From an uncultured Blastocatellia bacterium (lineage in GTDB: Bacteria > Acidobacteriota > Blastocatellia > Chloracidobacteriales > Chloracidobacteriaceae): a DNA stretch of 64,000 bases. Of this stretch, positions 19,781 through 29,045 are shown piece after piece. A program made the position numbers and the translations under genes. Location of the stretch: NCBI GenBank assembly GCA_937934745.1, contig CALGZC010000007.1, positions 1 through 64,000 on the forward strand, read 5' to 3'. Under the pieces are notes generated by a model. That model did not search any database and was not told where the DNA came from. It saw nothing but the letters and a program-made list of their open reading frames with translations. The stretch's first letter is position 1; every line of letters starts with the position of its first letter.

Positions 19781-20254
19781 ATGAATGTCCGAGAAAAATT
19801 AGAAGCTGAATTGCGCCAACTTGAACAGGAGCTAAAAGTGGACTTGCCGCGCGAACTACAGCGCGCAGCAGCATATGGGGATTTACGTGAGAATGGTGAG
19901 TACCAAGCAGCGCGCGAACGGGTGCGCTTGGTCGGCGCGCGCGTGGCAGAACTCCACCAGCGGCTGGCAGCGCTGGCAAACATCAATCTCGATTCATTGC
20001 CACGCGACCGCGCTGCATACGGTTCGACCTTGCGTGTGCTCGATCTCGACAAGGATGTGGAAGTGACATATCGGCTGGTTATGCCGGAAGAGGCAGACGC
20101 CGCCAAGGGGTTGATTTCGACGGCTTCTCCACTCGGACGTGGTTTTATGGGGAAGAAGGCTGGCGATGAAGTTGAGGTTCAGACCCCCCAGGGTGTCCGT
20201 CACTTTGAGATTCTGAGTCTCCGCACCATTCACGATGATGACACGGCAAGCTAA
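19781..20254 (+). CDS. greA: Transcription elongation factor GreA
   Basis: A 157-residue Gre factor that rescues backtracked RNA polymerase by stimulating transcript cleavage. The N-terminal coiled coil carries the tip segment GDLRENGEYQAARER with the acidic residues that reach the active site. The C-terminal FKBP-like domain ends with SPLGRGFMGKKAGDEVEVQTP, typical of the family. Two GTG codons precede, but ATG 19781 has GGAG eight bases ahead and gives the normal N-terminus. Confidence 0.94.
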   Translation: MNVREKLEAELRQLEQELKVDLPRELQRAAAYGDLRENGEYQAARERVRLVGARVAELHQRLAALANINLDSLPRDRAAYGSTLRVLDLDKDVEVTYRLVMPEEADAAKGLISTASPLGRGFMGKKAGDEVEVQTPQGVRHFEILSLRTIHDDDTAS

Positions 20255-20344
20255 CCCGCCCTATGTTCTTCCTCCTGCGCACACTGCCGGTTGACAGTTT
20301 GCACGGCCCACGCCTAGACTCTGCGCCACTATTCGGTATGGCTT

Positions 20345-21292
20345 ATGACAAACCGGGTTGTGCAGTGGGCGTCGGCTGTTGCTGGCTGTCCGGCGCTTCA
20401 GCTTGTCGCAGTGTTGGTCTTAGGTGCGTGCTGGCTTCCACCGGCCACGGTGATGGCTCAGGAGCGTATCCGTGTTCACACCAACGATGACTTCCGCGTT
20501 CCGCGCACCCTACCGGCTTCCCCGCCTGCCAAAGCGAGCAACGCGGCCGGTGCCGAAGCAGCCTCTCAACAGGCACGCGAGCTGACATCACCAACCGGGG
20601 GCCCGACACCAGAGGCAGCCGCACCGGCAGCCACGGCTTCTCATCCGGCTTCCCAGGACGTTTCCCCTGATGTCCCGTTCAATGAACTGGTGGCGCGGCA
20701 GGATGCAAACGGCAACTGGATTCTGGTGAGCCGGACATTGCCACCTGCACCGAAGGGCGATCCACTGCCGGCGCAACCGCTGCCGTTTGTTTCAACCGGC
20801 AAACCGGAGCTGGATGCCATCGTGATGGAAATGGGCAGCAAATACGGCGTTGACCCGCGATTGATCGTCGAGGTGATGCGCCAGGAATCGGGCTTCAATC
20901 CCTATGCCGTTTCTCCGGCGGGGGCTAAAGGGCTGATGCAGCTCGTTGACGAGACGGCTGTGCGCATGGGGACGCGCAATGTTTTTGACATCCGCCAAAA
21001 CATTGAAGGCGGCGTCAAGTACCTCCGCCTGCTCCTCGACATGTTCAACGGCGATGTGATGTTGGCACTAGCCGGGTACAACGCTGGTGAGCACCGGGTC
21101 ATTCGCAGTGGTTACCGGGTGCCGAACATTACCGAAACACGGAACTACGTGAAGCTCATCCTGGCTCGTTACAAGAAGAGAACTCACCAACTGCCCAAGC
21201 CATCCCCAATACCGGCACCGCCATCCGAGCCGACGCCCGAACCGCTGCGGGTCATTGTTCGGGATGGCATCGTATTACTGACCAACCGTTAG
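20345..21292 (+). CDS. Exported lytic transglycosylase (SLT domain)
   Basis: A 315-residue exported protein. A signal peptide lies at residues 1-38 (hydrophobic LVAVLVLGACWLPPATVMA), followed by an Ala/Pro-rich linker. The SLT domain is at about 155-270 with the catalytic Glu in VMRQESGFNPYAVSPAGAKG, then GLMQL and ALAGYNAGEHRV. Family members cleave peptidoglycan glycan strands to 1,6-anhydro products. A Pro-rich tail ends the protein. It follows greA by 90 bases and converges on the uvrD gene over 278 bases that hold no evident gene. Confidence 0.9.
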   Translation: MTNRVVQWASAVAGCPALQLVAVLVLGACWLPPATVMAQERIRVHTNDDFRVPRTLPASPPAKASNAAGAEAASQQARELTSPTGGPTPEAAAPAATASHPASQDVSPDVPFNELVARQDANGNWILVSRTLPPAPKGDPLPAQPLPFVSTGKPELDAIVMEMGSKYGVDPRLIVEVMRQESGFNPYAVSPAGAKGLMQLVDETAVRMGTRNVFDIRQNIEGGVKYLRLLLDMFNGDVMLALAGYNAGEHRVIRSGYRVPNITETRNYVKLILARYKKRTHQLPKPSPIPAPPSEPTPEPLRVIVRDGIVLLTNR

Positions 21293-21570
21293 TCCGTCGT
21301 CTCGAGTGGCGCAGCAGAAGAGCATAGGGGGCCCGTCGGCAAATATGACTGCCTGTGAGACGATGTCGGGGCAGCCATAGCACAATCGGTCTCAGCAGCC
21401 GACAGGTGAGGTCGTGTTGTTGCCGCCCGAAGCCGCACACACACGCCGTCTCATCCCACGTAAGTTCTGGGACAGCATACGGCCGGGTGTGGCCCGTGGC
21501 ATCGGAATCCGATCGCTGTCGTCTGCACGAGCCAATCGCTCTTTCGACGGCGAATCTGACGGCGAAGCAG

Positions 21571-23775
21571 TTACTCGCGGGCGATTTTTTTCAGCGGCGC
21601 AGCGCCGGCGACAAAACGCTTCACGCCTTTCCCCAGAAAGGCAATATCGAGTTTCCCGTCTGCGACGCGCACAACCTGTCCGACACCGTAGGTTGCGTGC
21701 GCGACCCGATCACCGACTCGGAACCCTGTGGCTGCCGTCGCTGTCCCGACGGGTTTCGTGCCGGCCGGCTGGGGATGGGACCAATGTTGGCCGTTGACCT
21801 CGGCCGCTGGAGGCGGAGTGAGTTTTCCAACGCCCTGCTGCCGGACATCCATGAGCAAGGCTTCCGGGATTTCCTCCAGGAAACGGGAGGGGTCGGCAAG
21901 GACCTCTTCACCGTACACCCGGCGGCGCTCGGCGTAGGTGAGGTACAACTGCTGCTTGGCGCGCGTCATGGCGACGTAGAACAAGCGACGCTCCTCTTCA
22001 AGATCGTCGTCGTTGTACGCAGCACGCATGTGGGGAAACAACCCTTCTTCCAATCCGGCAACCACCACCAGCGGAAACTCTAAGCCCTTGGCGCTGTGGA
22101 TTGTCAGGAGTGTGATGCGAGCGTCGTCCACAAGGTTATCGGTGTCGGCGACAAGTGCGGCCCGATCCAGAAACTCACGTAATGACTCCTGCCGCTCGTC
22201 GGCTTCGGCAGCCGCTGCCAAGAGTTCATTCAGGTTTTGTTTGCGACTCTCAGCTTCGCGCGTTCCCTCTTGCCGCAGCATTTCGTCATAGCCAGAGCGC
22301 ATGATGACAGCCTGGACCAAACCGGCTAGCTTGGTGTCACCCACCAGGGCTTGAAGCGACTCGATGAGCTGTACAAAGCTGTTGAGCGCCGTCAGTGCGC
22401 GCGCTGCCAATCTACCTGCTTCGAGTAGTTGCAGCGTTGCCGTCCATCGGGAGACCCCATTGTTGATTGCATGTGCCGACAGGATGTCAAGCGTCGCCTT
22501 GCCAATACCACGCGGTGGGACGTTGACAATCCGGTCAAACGCTGCATCGTCGTGTGGGTTGAGCAGCAACCGCAGGTACGCCAGCACATCCTTGATTTCT
22601 GCCCGTTCATAGAACGAAAACCCACCGATCAGAACATACGGCACACCCTGCCGCCGACAGGCTTCTTCAAACAGCCGTGATTGAGCGTTAATACGGTACA
22701 GCACAGCAGCGCGCGTCTCTGGGGATGGGAGGTGCGCGTGGCGGCGCTGCCAAGCGGTGATTTCTTTGACCACAAAGTCGGCCTCTTCTTCTGCGTTTGC
22801 CGCCACAAACACACAAATCGGTTCGCCGGCAGGATTGTGTGTTATGAGGTCTTTCTTTCGCCGGGCCCGGTTGTGCTGAATGACGGCGTTCGCCGCATCG
22901 AGAATGGTTTTCGTCGAGCGGTAGTTCTGCGCCAGAATAATGGTTTTCGCCTTCGGGTAATGCTGCTCGAAGTCAAGGATATTGCGAATGTCCGCCGCCC
23001 GAAACTTGTAGATTGACTGGTCGGGATCGCCGACTACGCACAGGTTTTGCCGCTGCTGCGTTAGCAAGCGCACCAAGTTGAACTGTGGTGGGTTGGTGTC
23101 CTGGTATTCGTCAATCAGAATGTAGCGAAACCGGTCGTTGTAGTCGGCGGCGATGTCCTCAAAACGGTGCAGGAGTCGGACGGTCAACAGGAGCAGGTCA
23201 TCGAAGTCCAGTGCATTGGCAGCAGCCAAACGAGCTTCATACAGGCGAAACGTTCTGCTGAGCGCATCCCGCATCGGATCACTGCTCGGTGGCAGCGTTT
23301 CCGGTGTCTCACCCCGGTTCTTGGCGGCGCTGATGCGGGACTGCATCGCACGCGGTGGATACTGCTTCTCGTCTAACCCAAGCTCTTTCAGGCAAGCTTT
23401 GACGAGCCGTCCTTGGTCGTCAGTATCATAAATCGTGAAATCGCGAGTATAGGCTCCGCCAAAGCGATCCAGGTGACGGCGGAGGATGCGAACGCATAAG
23501 CTGTGAAAGGTTGAGAGGAGAAGTTCGCCACGGCGCCGCGAAGGCGGTACAAGGTGGTGAACCCGCTCTTTCATTTCCAAAGCGGCTTTGTTGGTGAAGG
23601 TGACGGCGAGAATCTGCTCCGGACGTGCCAGCCCCTGCTCGAGGAGGTAGGCAATCCGATGGACGATGACACGTGTTTTACCCGACCCCGCGCCGGCGAT
23701 GACCAGTAAGGGACCTTCGGTCGTCGTGACGGCCGTCCGTTGTTCAGCATTCAAACCTTCCAGGAGTTTACTCAT
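21571..23775 (-). CDS. pcrA: UvrD/PcrA-type superfamily 1 DNA helicase
   Basis: A 734-residue 3'-5' DNA helicase. Motifs in order: Q motif LNAEQRTAV, Walker A AGAGSGKTRVIVHRIAYLL, motif Ia VTFTNKAALEMKER, motif II DEYQDTNPPQ, motif III VVGDPDQSIYKFRAAD, motif IV LAQNYRST, motif V TIHSAKGLEFPLVVVAGLEEGLFP and motif VI RRLFYVAMTRAKQQL. The C-terminal Tudor-like fold (RVGDRVAHATYGVGQVV) is the RNA polymerase-binding type of PcrA/UvrD. I chose ATG 23775; the frame is open 38 codons upstream, but that extension is not family-like. Confidence 0.93.
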   Translation of the reverse strand: MSKLLEGLNAEQRTAVTTTEGPLLVIAGAGSGKTRVIVHRIAYLLEQGLARPEQILAVTFTNKAALEMKERVHHLVPPSRRRGELLLSTFHSLCVRILRRHLDRFGGAYTRDFTIYDTDDQGRLVKACLKELGLDEKQYPPRAMQSRISAAKNRGETPETLPPSSDPMRDALSRTFRLYEARLAAANALDFDDLLLLTVRLLHRFEDIAADYNDRFRYILIDEYQDTNPPQFNLVRLLTQQRQNLCVVGDPDQSIYKFRAADIRNILDFEQHYPKAKTIILAQNYRSTKTILDAANAVIQHNRARRKKDLITHNPAGEPICVFVAANAEEEADFVVKEITAWQRRHAHLPSPETRAAVLYRINAQSRLFEEACRRQGVPYVLIGGFSFYERAEIKDVLAYLRLLLNPHDDAAFDRIVNVPPRGIGKATLDILSAHAINNGVSRWTATLQLLEAGRLAARALTALNSFVQLIESLQALVGDTKLAGLVQAVIMRSGYDEMLRQEGTREAESRKQNLNELLAAAAEADERQESLREFLDRAALVADTDNLVDDARITLLTIHSAKGLEFPLVVVAGLEEGLFPHMRAAYNDDDLEEERRLFYVAMTRAKQQLYLTYAERRRVYGEEVLADPSRFLEEIPEALLMDVRQQGVGKLTPPPAAEVNGQHWSHPQPAGTKPVGTATAATGFRVGDRVAHATYGVGQVVRVADGKLDIAFLGKGVKRFVAGAAPLKKIARE

Positions 23776-23821
23776 ACCACTGCCCGGCGCGAGCCACTGC
23801 CGATACTTCACCCATCGGCTT

Positions 23822-24100
23822 TCAGGATGCGTGCGCCTGGTCGCGCACGAGAGCGGCGACCGCAAGCCGCACACCGTTGACACCGACAATCACGACCGGA
23901 GCGCCCGGTGCGAGGCGACCACCAACTGCGGTTGCCGCCCAGAGTTCTCCGGCGATGGTGACAAAGCCGGTTGGCGCAAGTTCCGTGACGCCAACGCCGT
24001 GCGCCCCAACCCGTGCCGCCGTTGCTCCGGTACGTTTGTCCCGCTGCCGCTGCTGCCAACAGACGGCCAGTTGCCTACAGGCGCATAAAAATGTCTTCAT
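23822..24100 (-). CDS. Small protein with NfeD-like C-terminal OB-fold domain
   Basis: A predicted 92-residue protein. Its last 60 residues (GVGVTELAPTGFVTIAGELW, then GAPVVIVGVNGVRLAV) match the OB-fold end of NfeD membrane-protein partners. The membrane segments that normally precede this domain are missing; the first 25 residues are Cys- and Arg-rich with a weak hydrophobic patch. The proposed ATG overlaps the upstream gene by 26 bases and has only a weak ribosome binding site, so start and expression are uncertain. It could be a remnant of a larger nfeD. It lies between the LolA-like gene and the helicase. Confidence 0.5.
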   Translation of the reverse strand: MKTFLCACRQLAVCWQQRQRDKRTGATAARVGAHGVGVTELAPTGFVTIAGELWAATAVGGRLAPGAPVVIVGVNGVRLAVAALVRDQAHAS

Positions 24101-25079
24101 CCAGCTTGGCGAGTCGAAACCGCACATCGCGGAATTCGATCTGCTGCTTGAATTTACCGTTCTCATACAGTTCCTTCCGCATCGGTACAAGGATGTTTTG
24201 GACGGCACGGAAGTCGTAGAACGATTCGCGGAACTTGAGTGGTCTGTCTTCAGGTGTCGGCTGTACTTCGTACTCCAAATGTAAGATGCGATAGGTCTGG
24301 CTGCTGATGAAGTACTTGGTCTTTGTACCATCCCGGTGCATCAGCTCGAGACCGATTGTGTCAATCCCTATAATCCGCTCGCCGGCGGTGCGGGTCACCT
24401 GTGTCCCGTCCTCCTTGTAGCGCAGCAGCGCTGTGTAGTCATGCTTCAGGGAGGCTAGAAACGTCGCCTGCGCCTGGGGCGTCAAGGTGATGGACTGACG
24501 GTTTTGGGTTGCCCAACTGGTGTAACCGTTAAAGCCGAAGACAAGCTGCTGTGGTTCTTGTCCCTGCGGGCTGGGCAACTCCACCTCAATCCGCACGGCG
24601 TTGCGGTCGGAGGTTTCCCCCCGCAGGATGTACTCGACAATCTTACCTTCAATCGGCGGGCGGTCATCAGCCGCAGCAATTCTAATCACCCCCTCCAAAC
24701 GCGCATTGGTGAACACATAGTCAATGACCGGCCGGCTCCCATAGGCATAAATGACGATCTCGGCTACGGTTTCACCGTCCCACGTCTCAGGTTTGCCAAG
24801 CTTGACGGCCTTTGGTTTCTCGGCCTTGGGCACCTTGTCCTTGACGGCCTCTGCGGCATCTTTGGCGCGCTTTTTGTCACTTTGTCGCTCATCCTTCCGA
24901 CTATCGCCTTTGCCTTCGGAGGCCTTAGCACCATCCTGTGCCGGTGAACCGGCGCCGGTCACCACGCCAGGGATGGGGCAAACCACACTCAGCCATGCCA
25001 ACAACACCACGTTCCAGGGGCGCCACACCCGGCAGTGGCGACGAACCACACGCGGGACAACACGGAATGAATCACTCAT
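24075..25079 (-). CDS. LolA-like outer-membrane lipoprotein-handling protein
   Basis: A 334-residue exported protein. Residues 1-45 form a signal sequence with an Arg-rich start and hydrophobic VVLLAWLSVVCPIPGVV. A highly charged Lys/Asp/Glu-rich spacer follows at about 50-95. The rest is a beta-rich fold with a DTIGLELMHRDGTKTKYF segment and a closing FRLAKLDEDIFMRL, as in LolA/LppX-type proteins common in Acidobacteriota. Such proteins carry lipids or lipoproteins across the periplasm; the substrate here is unknown. ATG 25079 has GAAAGG nine bases ahead. The frame extends 75 codons further upstream, but without family likeness. Confidence 0.65.
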   Translation of the reverse strand: MSDSFRVVPRVVRRHCRVWRPWNVVLLAWLSVVCPIPGVVTGAGSPAQDGAKASEGKGDSRKDERQSDKKRAKDAAEAVKDKVPKAEKPKAVKLGKPETWDGETVAEIVIYAYGSRPVIDYVFTNARLEGVIRIAAADDRPPIEGKIVEYILRGETSDRNAVRIEVELPSPQGQEPQQLVFGFNGYTSWATQNRQSITLTPQAQATFLASLKHDYTALLRYKEDGTQVTRTAGERIIGIDTIGLELMHRDGTKTKYFISSQTYRILHLEYEVQPTPEDRPLKFRESFYDFRAVQNILVPMRKELYENGKFKQQIEFRDVRFRLAKLDEDIFMRL

Positions 25080-25266
25080 GTAGAATGCCTTTCTACGCAA
25101 ACGTTCAACGGCGGGCAGTCGCCCAGGAGAAACGCCAGGCACGCAACGATGCTTGTCTGCATTCAAGCCGCACGCCTCCAAGACAATGCTCCAATACGAT
25201 GTTTCTGTGCGATGTCGGCCCCTGAGATGTTTGTTGCCAAAAAACCATATCCAATACAAATGATAC

Positions 25267-25761
25267 TCAACACACAGGACGGTTTTCGTGCCCATCAGCT
25301 TCAACCAGCGCCAGGACGGTTTGCCATTCGTCCGCCGTGACAGGTTGTACAGAAAGCCGCATGCCGCGCCGAATCACGAGCATGGTTTCCAACCCTGGGG
25401 TCCGCTTGAGTTCGTCGAGCGTAATCATCCGGGGGAACACTCGGACCAACCGAACATCCACCATAAACCAAATCGGCCGGGTCGGATCGCTGCCCGGGTC
25501 GTAGTAACGACTACGAGGATCAAAGGCCGTCTGGTCAGGATAACCGGCGCGGACAACCTCGACGATGCCGACAATGCCTGGTGGCGTGGTATTGCTGTGG
25601 TAGAAAAAGGCCAGGTCGCCGACTTGCATCTCGTTGCGTAAAAAGTTCCGCGCCTGATAGTTGCGCACGCCTTCCCAACCGGTCATCTGATTCGGCGCAG
25701 CACGCAAATCGTCAATCGAAAAGACACGTGGCTCGGATTTGAGTAACCAATAGCGCGGCAT
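25267..25761 (-). CDS. EVE-domain protein (THYN1-like)
   Basis: A 164-residue protein that is almost entirely one EVE domain. MPRYWLLKSEPRVFSIDDL at the start, the aromatic segment GWEGVRNYQARNFLR, VGDLAFFYHSN and GIVGIVEV are diagnostic. EVE domains bind modified bases in DNA or RNA through an aromatic pocket and are related to YTH domains; the cellular target here is unknown. ATG 25761 gives the normal length; a further ATG lies 17 codons upstream. It follows the M20 peptidase gene by 60 bases. Confidence 0.88.
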   Translation of the reverse strand: MPRYWLLKSEPRVFSIDDLRAAPNQMTGWEGVRNYQARNFLRNEMQVGDLAFFYHSNTTPPGIVGIVEVVRAGYPDQTAFDPRSRYYDPGSDPTRPIWFMVDVRLVRVFPRMITLDELKRTPGLETMLVIRRGMRLSVQPVTADEWQTVLALVEADGHENRPVC

Positions 25762-25821
25762 AACGTCACTACCGGAGCGGCGACCGCCGTCGCCGTGCCG
25801 CTCCGACCTCATTTACCACAC

Positions 25822-27048
25822 TCAGGCCGGCAAAGGGTGCGCTAGCCGATCTAGCGCGAGCAACAACAGCGCTGCACGCAGCAGCGCCTGCGGCCGCCCA
25901 TCCGGTTCATACCACTCGTCCAGGGTATGACAACCACCGTAGGCGCCGCCCGCACCGATCGCAATGGCCGGGATACCGTGCGCCATAGGTGCATTGGCAT
26001 CTGTTGAACCGCTGTCCAACACGGGCCGCCGGCCGCACATGCGGGTTGCGGCAATGGCGCAGCGCACCAGGGGAGAGGTCCGCCGCGTTTCACCTGCCGG
26101 CCGATCCCCCAGCCGCTGCACCTTGACCGTCAAGCGGCCGGGCTGTGTCGCCGCCTGCAGCTCTGCCTGTTGGGCCTGCACGGCCGCCAGACGAACGGTG
26201 GTTTCCAACTGGTCGAGGTCGGCATCGGCGTATGCCCGACAATCTAGGTCAACCTGCGCTTCGGTCGGGATAGCGTTAATGATGCCGCTGCCACTGACGG
26301 CTGCTGCCGTGCAGGTCATCCCGCGCCGCAGGGGAAATCGCCGCGCCAAGTGGACAAACTCACCCAGCGCATGCACAGGATTCGCAGCTCCGAAGTTGGC
26401 CCCGGCATGTCCCCCCGACCCACCAAACGTCACCCGAAACCGGCGTGAACCGATAGCGCGGTGGGTAATGCGTTCGATGCCAGGGCCATCCAGCGCAATA
26501 AAGGCCCGCATGTGCGGAACGTTGTTAACCAACGCGCGGACACCGCGCAAATTGCCCAGACCTTCTTCACCGACTGTTCCGACAAACCACATTGCCCCAG
26601 TCGGTTCGCTGTCATGCTGAACAAAAGCGCGGGCCAGTGCCAGCAGACCGGCCAAACCACAGGCATTATCGGCAATTCCCGGTGCCCATAGACGCTTACC
26701 CCGTGTGCGGACCGTCACATCGGTTCCCGGTGGAAATATCGTATCCAGGTGCGCCGCCAGCACCAGCGGGGGACGGCTGGCATCGCGACCGGGGAGTTGT
26801 CCGACGACATTGCCCACCGCATCCTGCTCAACTGTCGGAAGCCCAATCGCGCGCAACTGCTCGGCCAGAAAATTGGCGCGGGCAGCTTCGTGAAACGGCG
26901 GCGCCGGAATCTCCGTCATCGCGATCTGTTCACGTGTGATCGCATCGGCAGTTGCGATAAAGTACGTCTTCAATTGTTCTATCAGAGGTGTCTCCCACAG
27001 TGCCTGGACAATGGACGGCAGCGCCGGCCGTGTCTGCACTACCGACAT
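25822..27048 (-). CDS. M20 family metallopeptidase
   Basis: A 408-residue cytoplasmic dizinc peptidase related to PepT and the M20 carboxypeptidases. The metal-site segments are LVLAAHLDTIFPPG, APGIADNACGLAGLLALA, the catalytic Glu pair in VGTVGEEGLGN, and near the end GAYGGCHTLDEWYEP. The lid/dimerisation domain starts at about residue 185 with FGGSGGHAGANFG. ATG 27048 has GGAGGA seven bases ahead and is preferred over ATG 27066. The exact substrate is unknown. Confidence 0.87.
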   Translation of the reverse strand: MSVVQTRPALPSIVQALWETPLIEQLKTYFIATADAITREQIAMTEIPAPPFHEAARANFLAEQLRAIGLPTVEQDAVGNVVGQLPGRDASRPPLVLAAHLDTIFPPGTDVTVRTRGKRLWAPGIADNACGLAGLLALARAFVQHDSEPTGAMWFVGTVGEEGLGNLRGVRALVNNVPHMRAFIALDGPGIERITHRAIGSRRFRVTFGGSGGHAGANFGAANPVHALGEFVHLARRFPLRRGMTCTAAAVSGSGIINAIPTEAQVDLDCRAYADADLDQLETTVRLAAVQAQQAELQAATQPGRLTVKVQRLGDRPAGETRRTSPLVRCAIAATRMCGRRPVLDSGSTDANAPMAHGIPAIAIGAGGAYGGCHTLDEWYEPDGRPQALLRAALLLLALDRLAHPLPA

Positions 27049-27069
27049 AGACCCGTCCTCCTCCATCGG

Positions 27070-27996
27070 TCAACTCGTTTCTAACGCCAATCCGCCAATT
27101 GCGGCCAGACGACCGAATTCCATCGGAGATGCAAATCCAAGCTGCTGTGGTTCGATCAGGGACGGTGTCTCACCAAAGGTTTCCGCGACACACTGCCGAA
27201 TCTCGACCGGGTTCAGTGGTGTGTTGATGGCCAACACCGTGAAGTGCATCGCCGTATCCGCAGCCGGCAACCCCGACTCAACGGCATGTTCCCGGAAAAA
27301 CAGCAGCAACCGAAGGAGTTGCTCATCCGGCGCCTCGCCGGCAAGTGGCAACGTGCGAATGGCTGTCGGGGACCCCCTGGATAACAGCATCACCGCCAGA
27401 GTGTCTGCCTCGACGCTGATCAACATTTGGTTGGCGTGTTCCGTCGGACGCTGAAACCACAGAGACTCACAGATCAGATTCGGCAACAGCAGGCCCGGCT
27501 GCCAGCCCAAGCGCTGCAAATGTGCTTGTAGATCAAGGGCTACCCGCCGGTTCATCACCGAGATGAGAAACCGTCTTTCGCCGGCGACTGTCCGCGGCAA
27601 CTCGGCCGCGGCCATCCATACTTCGGCCGAAGCCAGACCGGTTAACCGTTCGGTTTTCCACAGCAGCACTTCCGGCACATCCTGCCAGCGTGTGGCGGCG
27701 TCCAAGGTAACCACGTGCATTCGCGCCGTTGCGCCTGGGAGCACAACCGACCAGCGTCGCTCGGCAGCAAGCCCTGCCGTCTGCGCCGCCTGACGGAGCA
27801 GCGCGGCAAACGCCGCCGGCTGAAGGACATTTTCGGTATCGAACCCCGGACAAAAGGCCTGCTCCGTCCAGGGACAAAATGCCGACTGCCGACTGCGCCG
27901 GTCAAATACCACAACGCCTTCGGCTGTGAGGGCGCAGAAGGCGCGCGCCGCCGGCGGCGACAGGAATTGTCGCCGGATTCGTTCCAGAATACCCAT
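27070..27996 (-). CDS. PilM/GspL-like protein of the secretion or pilus cluster
   Basis: A 308-residue protein without signal peptide or membrane segment. The pattern of an N-terminal ALTAEGVVVFDRRS strand pair, a central helix-strand block and VEADTLAVMLL suggests the actin-like fold of PilM or the cytoplasmic part of GspL. Sequence likeness is weak, so this rests mainly on position directly after two pseudopilins, a secretin and the GspE/GspF pair. No PilN or PilO partner follows; the next gene is an M20 peptidase. Confidence 0.45.
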   Translation of the reverse strand: MGILERIRRQFLSPPAARAFCALTAEGVVVFDRRSRQSAFCPWTEQAFCPGFDTENVLQPAAFAALLRQAAQTAGLAAERRWSVVLPGATARMHVVTLDAATRWQDVPEVLLWKTERLTGLASAEVWMAAAELPRTVAGERRFLISVMNRRVALDLQAHLQRLGWQPGLLLPNLICESLWFQRPTEHANQMLISVEADTLAVMLLSRGSPTAIRTLPLAGEAPDEQLLRLLLFFREHAVESGLPAADTAMHFTVLAINTPLNPVEIRQCVAETFGETPSLIEPQQLGFASPMEFGRLAAIGGLALETS

Positions 27997-28062
27997 TGTG
28001 AATCGTGATACTTTCGCCCAACAACGCTTCTGCTTAAAAAAAACTTAAAAAACCGGTCTGCC

Positions 28063-28497
28063 CTACCACTCGCTGTACGGCACACCATCGCTGCCGACGC
28101 CTTCTGCACCGCTGAAAACATCAACAATCCCGCGCGGGGCCGCGGGCACCACCGGTTCGTCCTCCAACCGCACGACCCAGGTATCGCGGCTCTGCGTGAT
28201 GGGATCAATCGGAATCTCACGCAGGTATTGGGCGCGCTCAAGGTCTTTGAGCGTTTCCGGCGCGCGGTTCTTGTCATAGGTATAGCGGTTGATGGCGTCG
28301 CGCATCTTGAGAAGGTTCTCACGCAAAACGGTTTCACGCGCCCGCAGGAGTAAACTGCGGTAAATGGGAATGCTGACCGTGAGGAGAATCGTCATGATGG
28401 TCATCACTATGACGAGTTCAAGGAGCGTAAAGCCACGGTTGCAGCAAACTGTGCGGCGAATTGGGGACAACAGCTTCACCTTCAACGTCATCACCAT
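28063..28497 (-). CDS. Type II secretion pseudopilin (GspG-like)
   Basis: A 144-residue pseudopilin. The class III signal is CNRGFTLLELVIVMTIMTILL with Gly before the cleavage site, Phe at +1 and Glu at +5. After the helix come a short alpha-beta region and a C-terminal stretch ending PYSEW. The start could be ATG 28497 or ATG 28491, both overlapping the stop of the upstream pseudopilin. Prepilin peptidase, needed to process it, is not in the window. Confidence 0.85.
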   Translation of the reverse strand: MVMTLKVKLLSPIRRTVCCNRGFTLLELVIVMTIMTILLTVSIPIYRSLLLRARETVLRENLLKMRDAINRYTYDKNRAPETLKDLERAQYLREIPIDPITQSRDTWVVRLEDEPVVPAAPRGIVDVFSGAEGVGSDGVPYSEW

Positions 28498-29045
28498 TCG
28501 TCGTAGCGTGTGCCGTCCAAAGCCGTCGCGGTGGAGCGCGAGTGCACATCAAAGACATCGTCGCCGGACGACAGGGCCGAATCCGGATCGTCTGTCGAAC
28601 TGCGCGTTTGCCAGTCCGCCTTGCCGGTCATCGGATCAATCGGCAGTCGGCGAAGGAAAAAGATTTTTTTCCCGTCCACATTGCCTGCCGGGACAAAGCC
28701 TTCGTAAAGCACTTCCAAATTTTTGGGGTAACCGCTGGTTGTCCGCAATTCGGCCGGGATGCGTTGTCCACCGGTTTGGTCATTGAACTCCTTGTACCGG
28801 TCAATCGCGAAGCGAATTTCACGCAGCGCCCGCCGCAGTTCGGTTTCCTGGCGACTGCGCGCCGCCGTCCGTGCTAGAGGCAGCGCCGCTCCGGTCAACA
28901 CGGCCAGAATGGCCAGAGTAATAATCATTTCCAACAGCGAAGACCCGCGCACGCTACCGCCAGGGCGCTGCGGCGTCAGGTCGCGGCGTCTTCTTGGCTG
29001 CCAGTGGAGTCCCGGCCAAGCGGCCGGCCAGAGCCGAGATGTCAT
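28491..29045 (-). CDS. Type II secretion pseudopilin, second paralogue
   Basis: A 184-residue pseudopilin with a long Arg-rich leader. The signal is RGSSLLEMIITLAILAVLTG, with Ser in place of Phe at +1 and Glu at +5. The C-terminal half shares its plan with the neighbouring pseudopilin: DPMTGKADWQTR, DDVFDV and the ending RYDEW. The gene starts in an ATGA overlap with the secretin stop and ends overlapping the next pseudopilin, so all three are probably translated together. Confidence 0.82.
   Translation of the reverse strand: MTSRLWPAAWPGLHWQPRRRRDLTPQRPGGSVRGSSLLEMIITLAILAVLTGAALPLARTAARSRQETELRRALREIRFAIDRYKEFNDQTGGQRIPAELRTTSGYPKNLEVLYEGFVPAGNVDGKKIFFLRRLPIDPMTGKADWQTRSSTDDPDSALSSGDDVFDVHSRSTATALDGTRYDEW

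Noticed and set aside
19548..19979. Minus-strand open frame between the PAS gene and greA
   Set aside because: It overlaps the N-terminal coding part of greA, and its translation has no family features.
23776..23889. N-terminal extension of the UvrD/PcrA helicase by 38 residues
   Set aside because: The added residues are not helicase-like, and the family start MSKLLEGLNAEQ fits ATG 23775.
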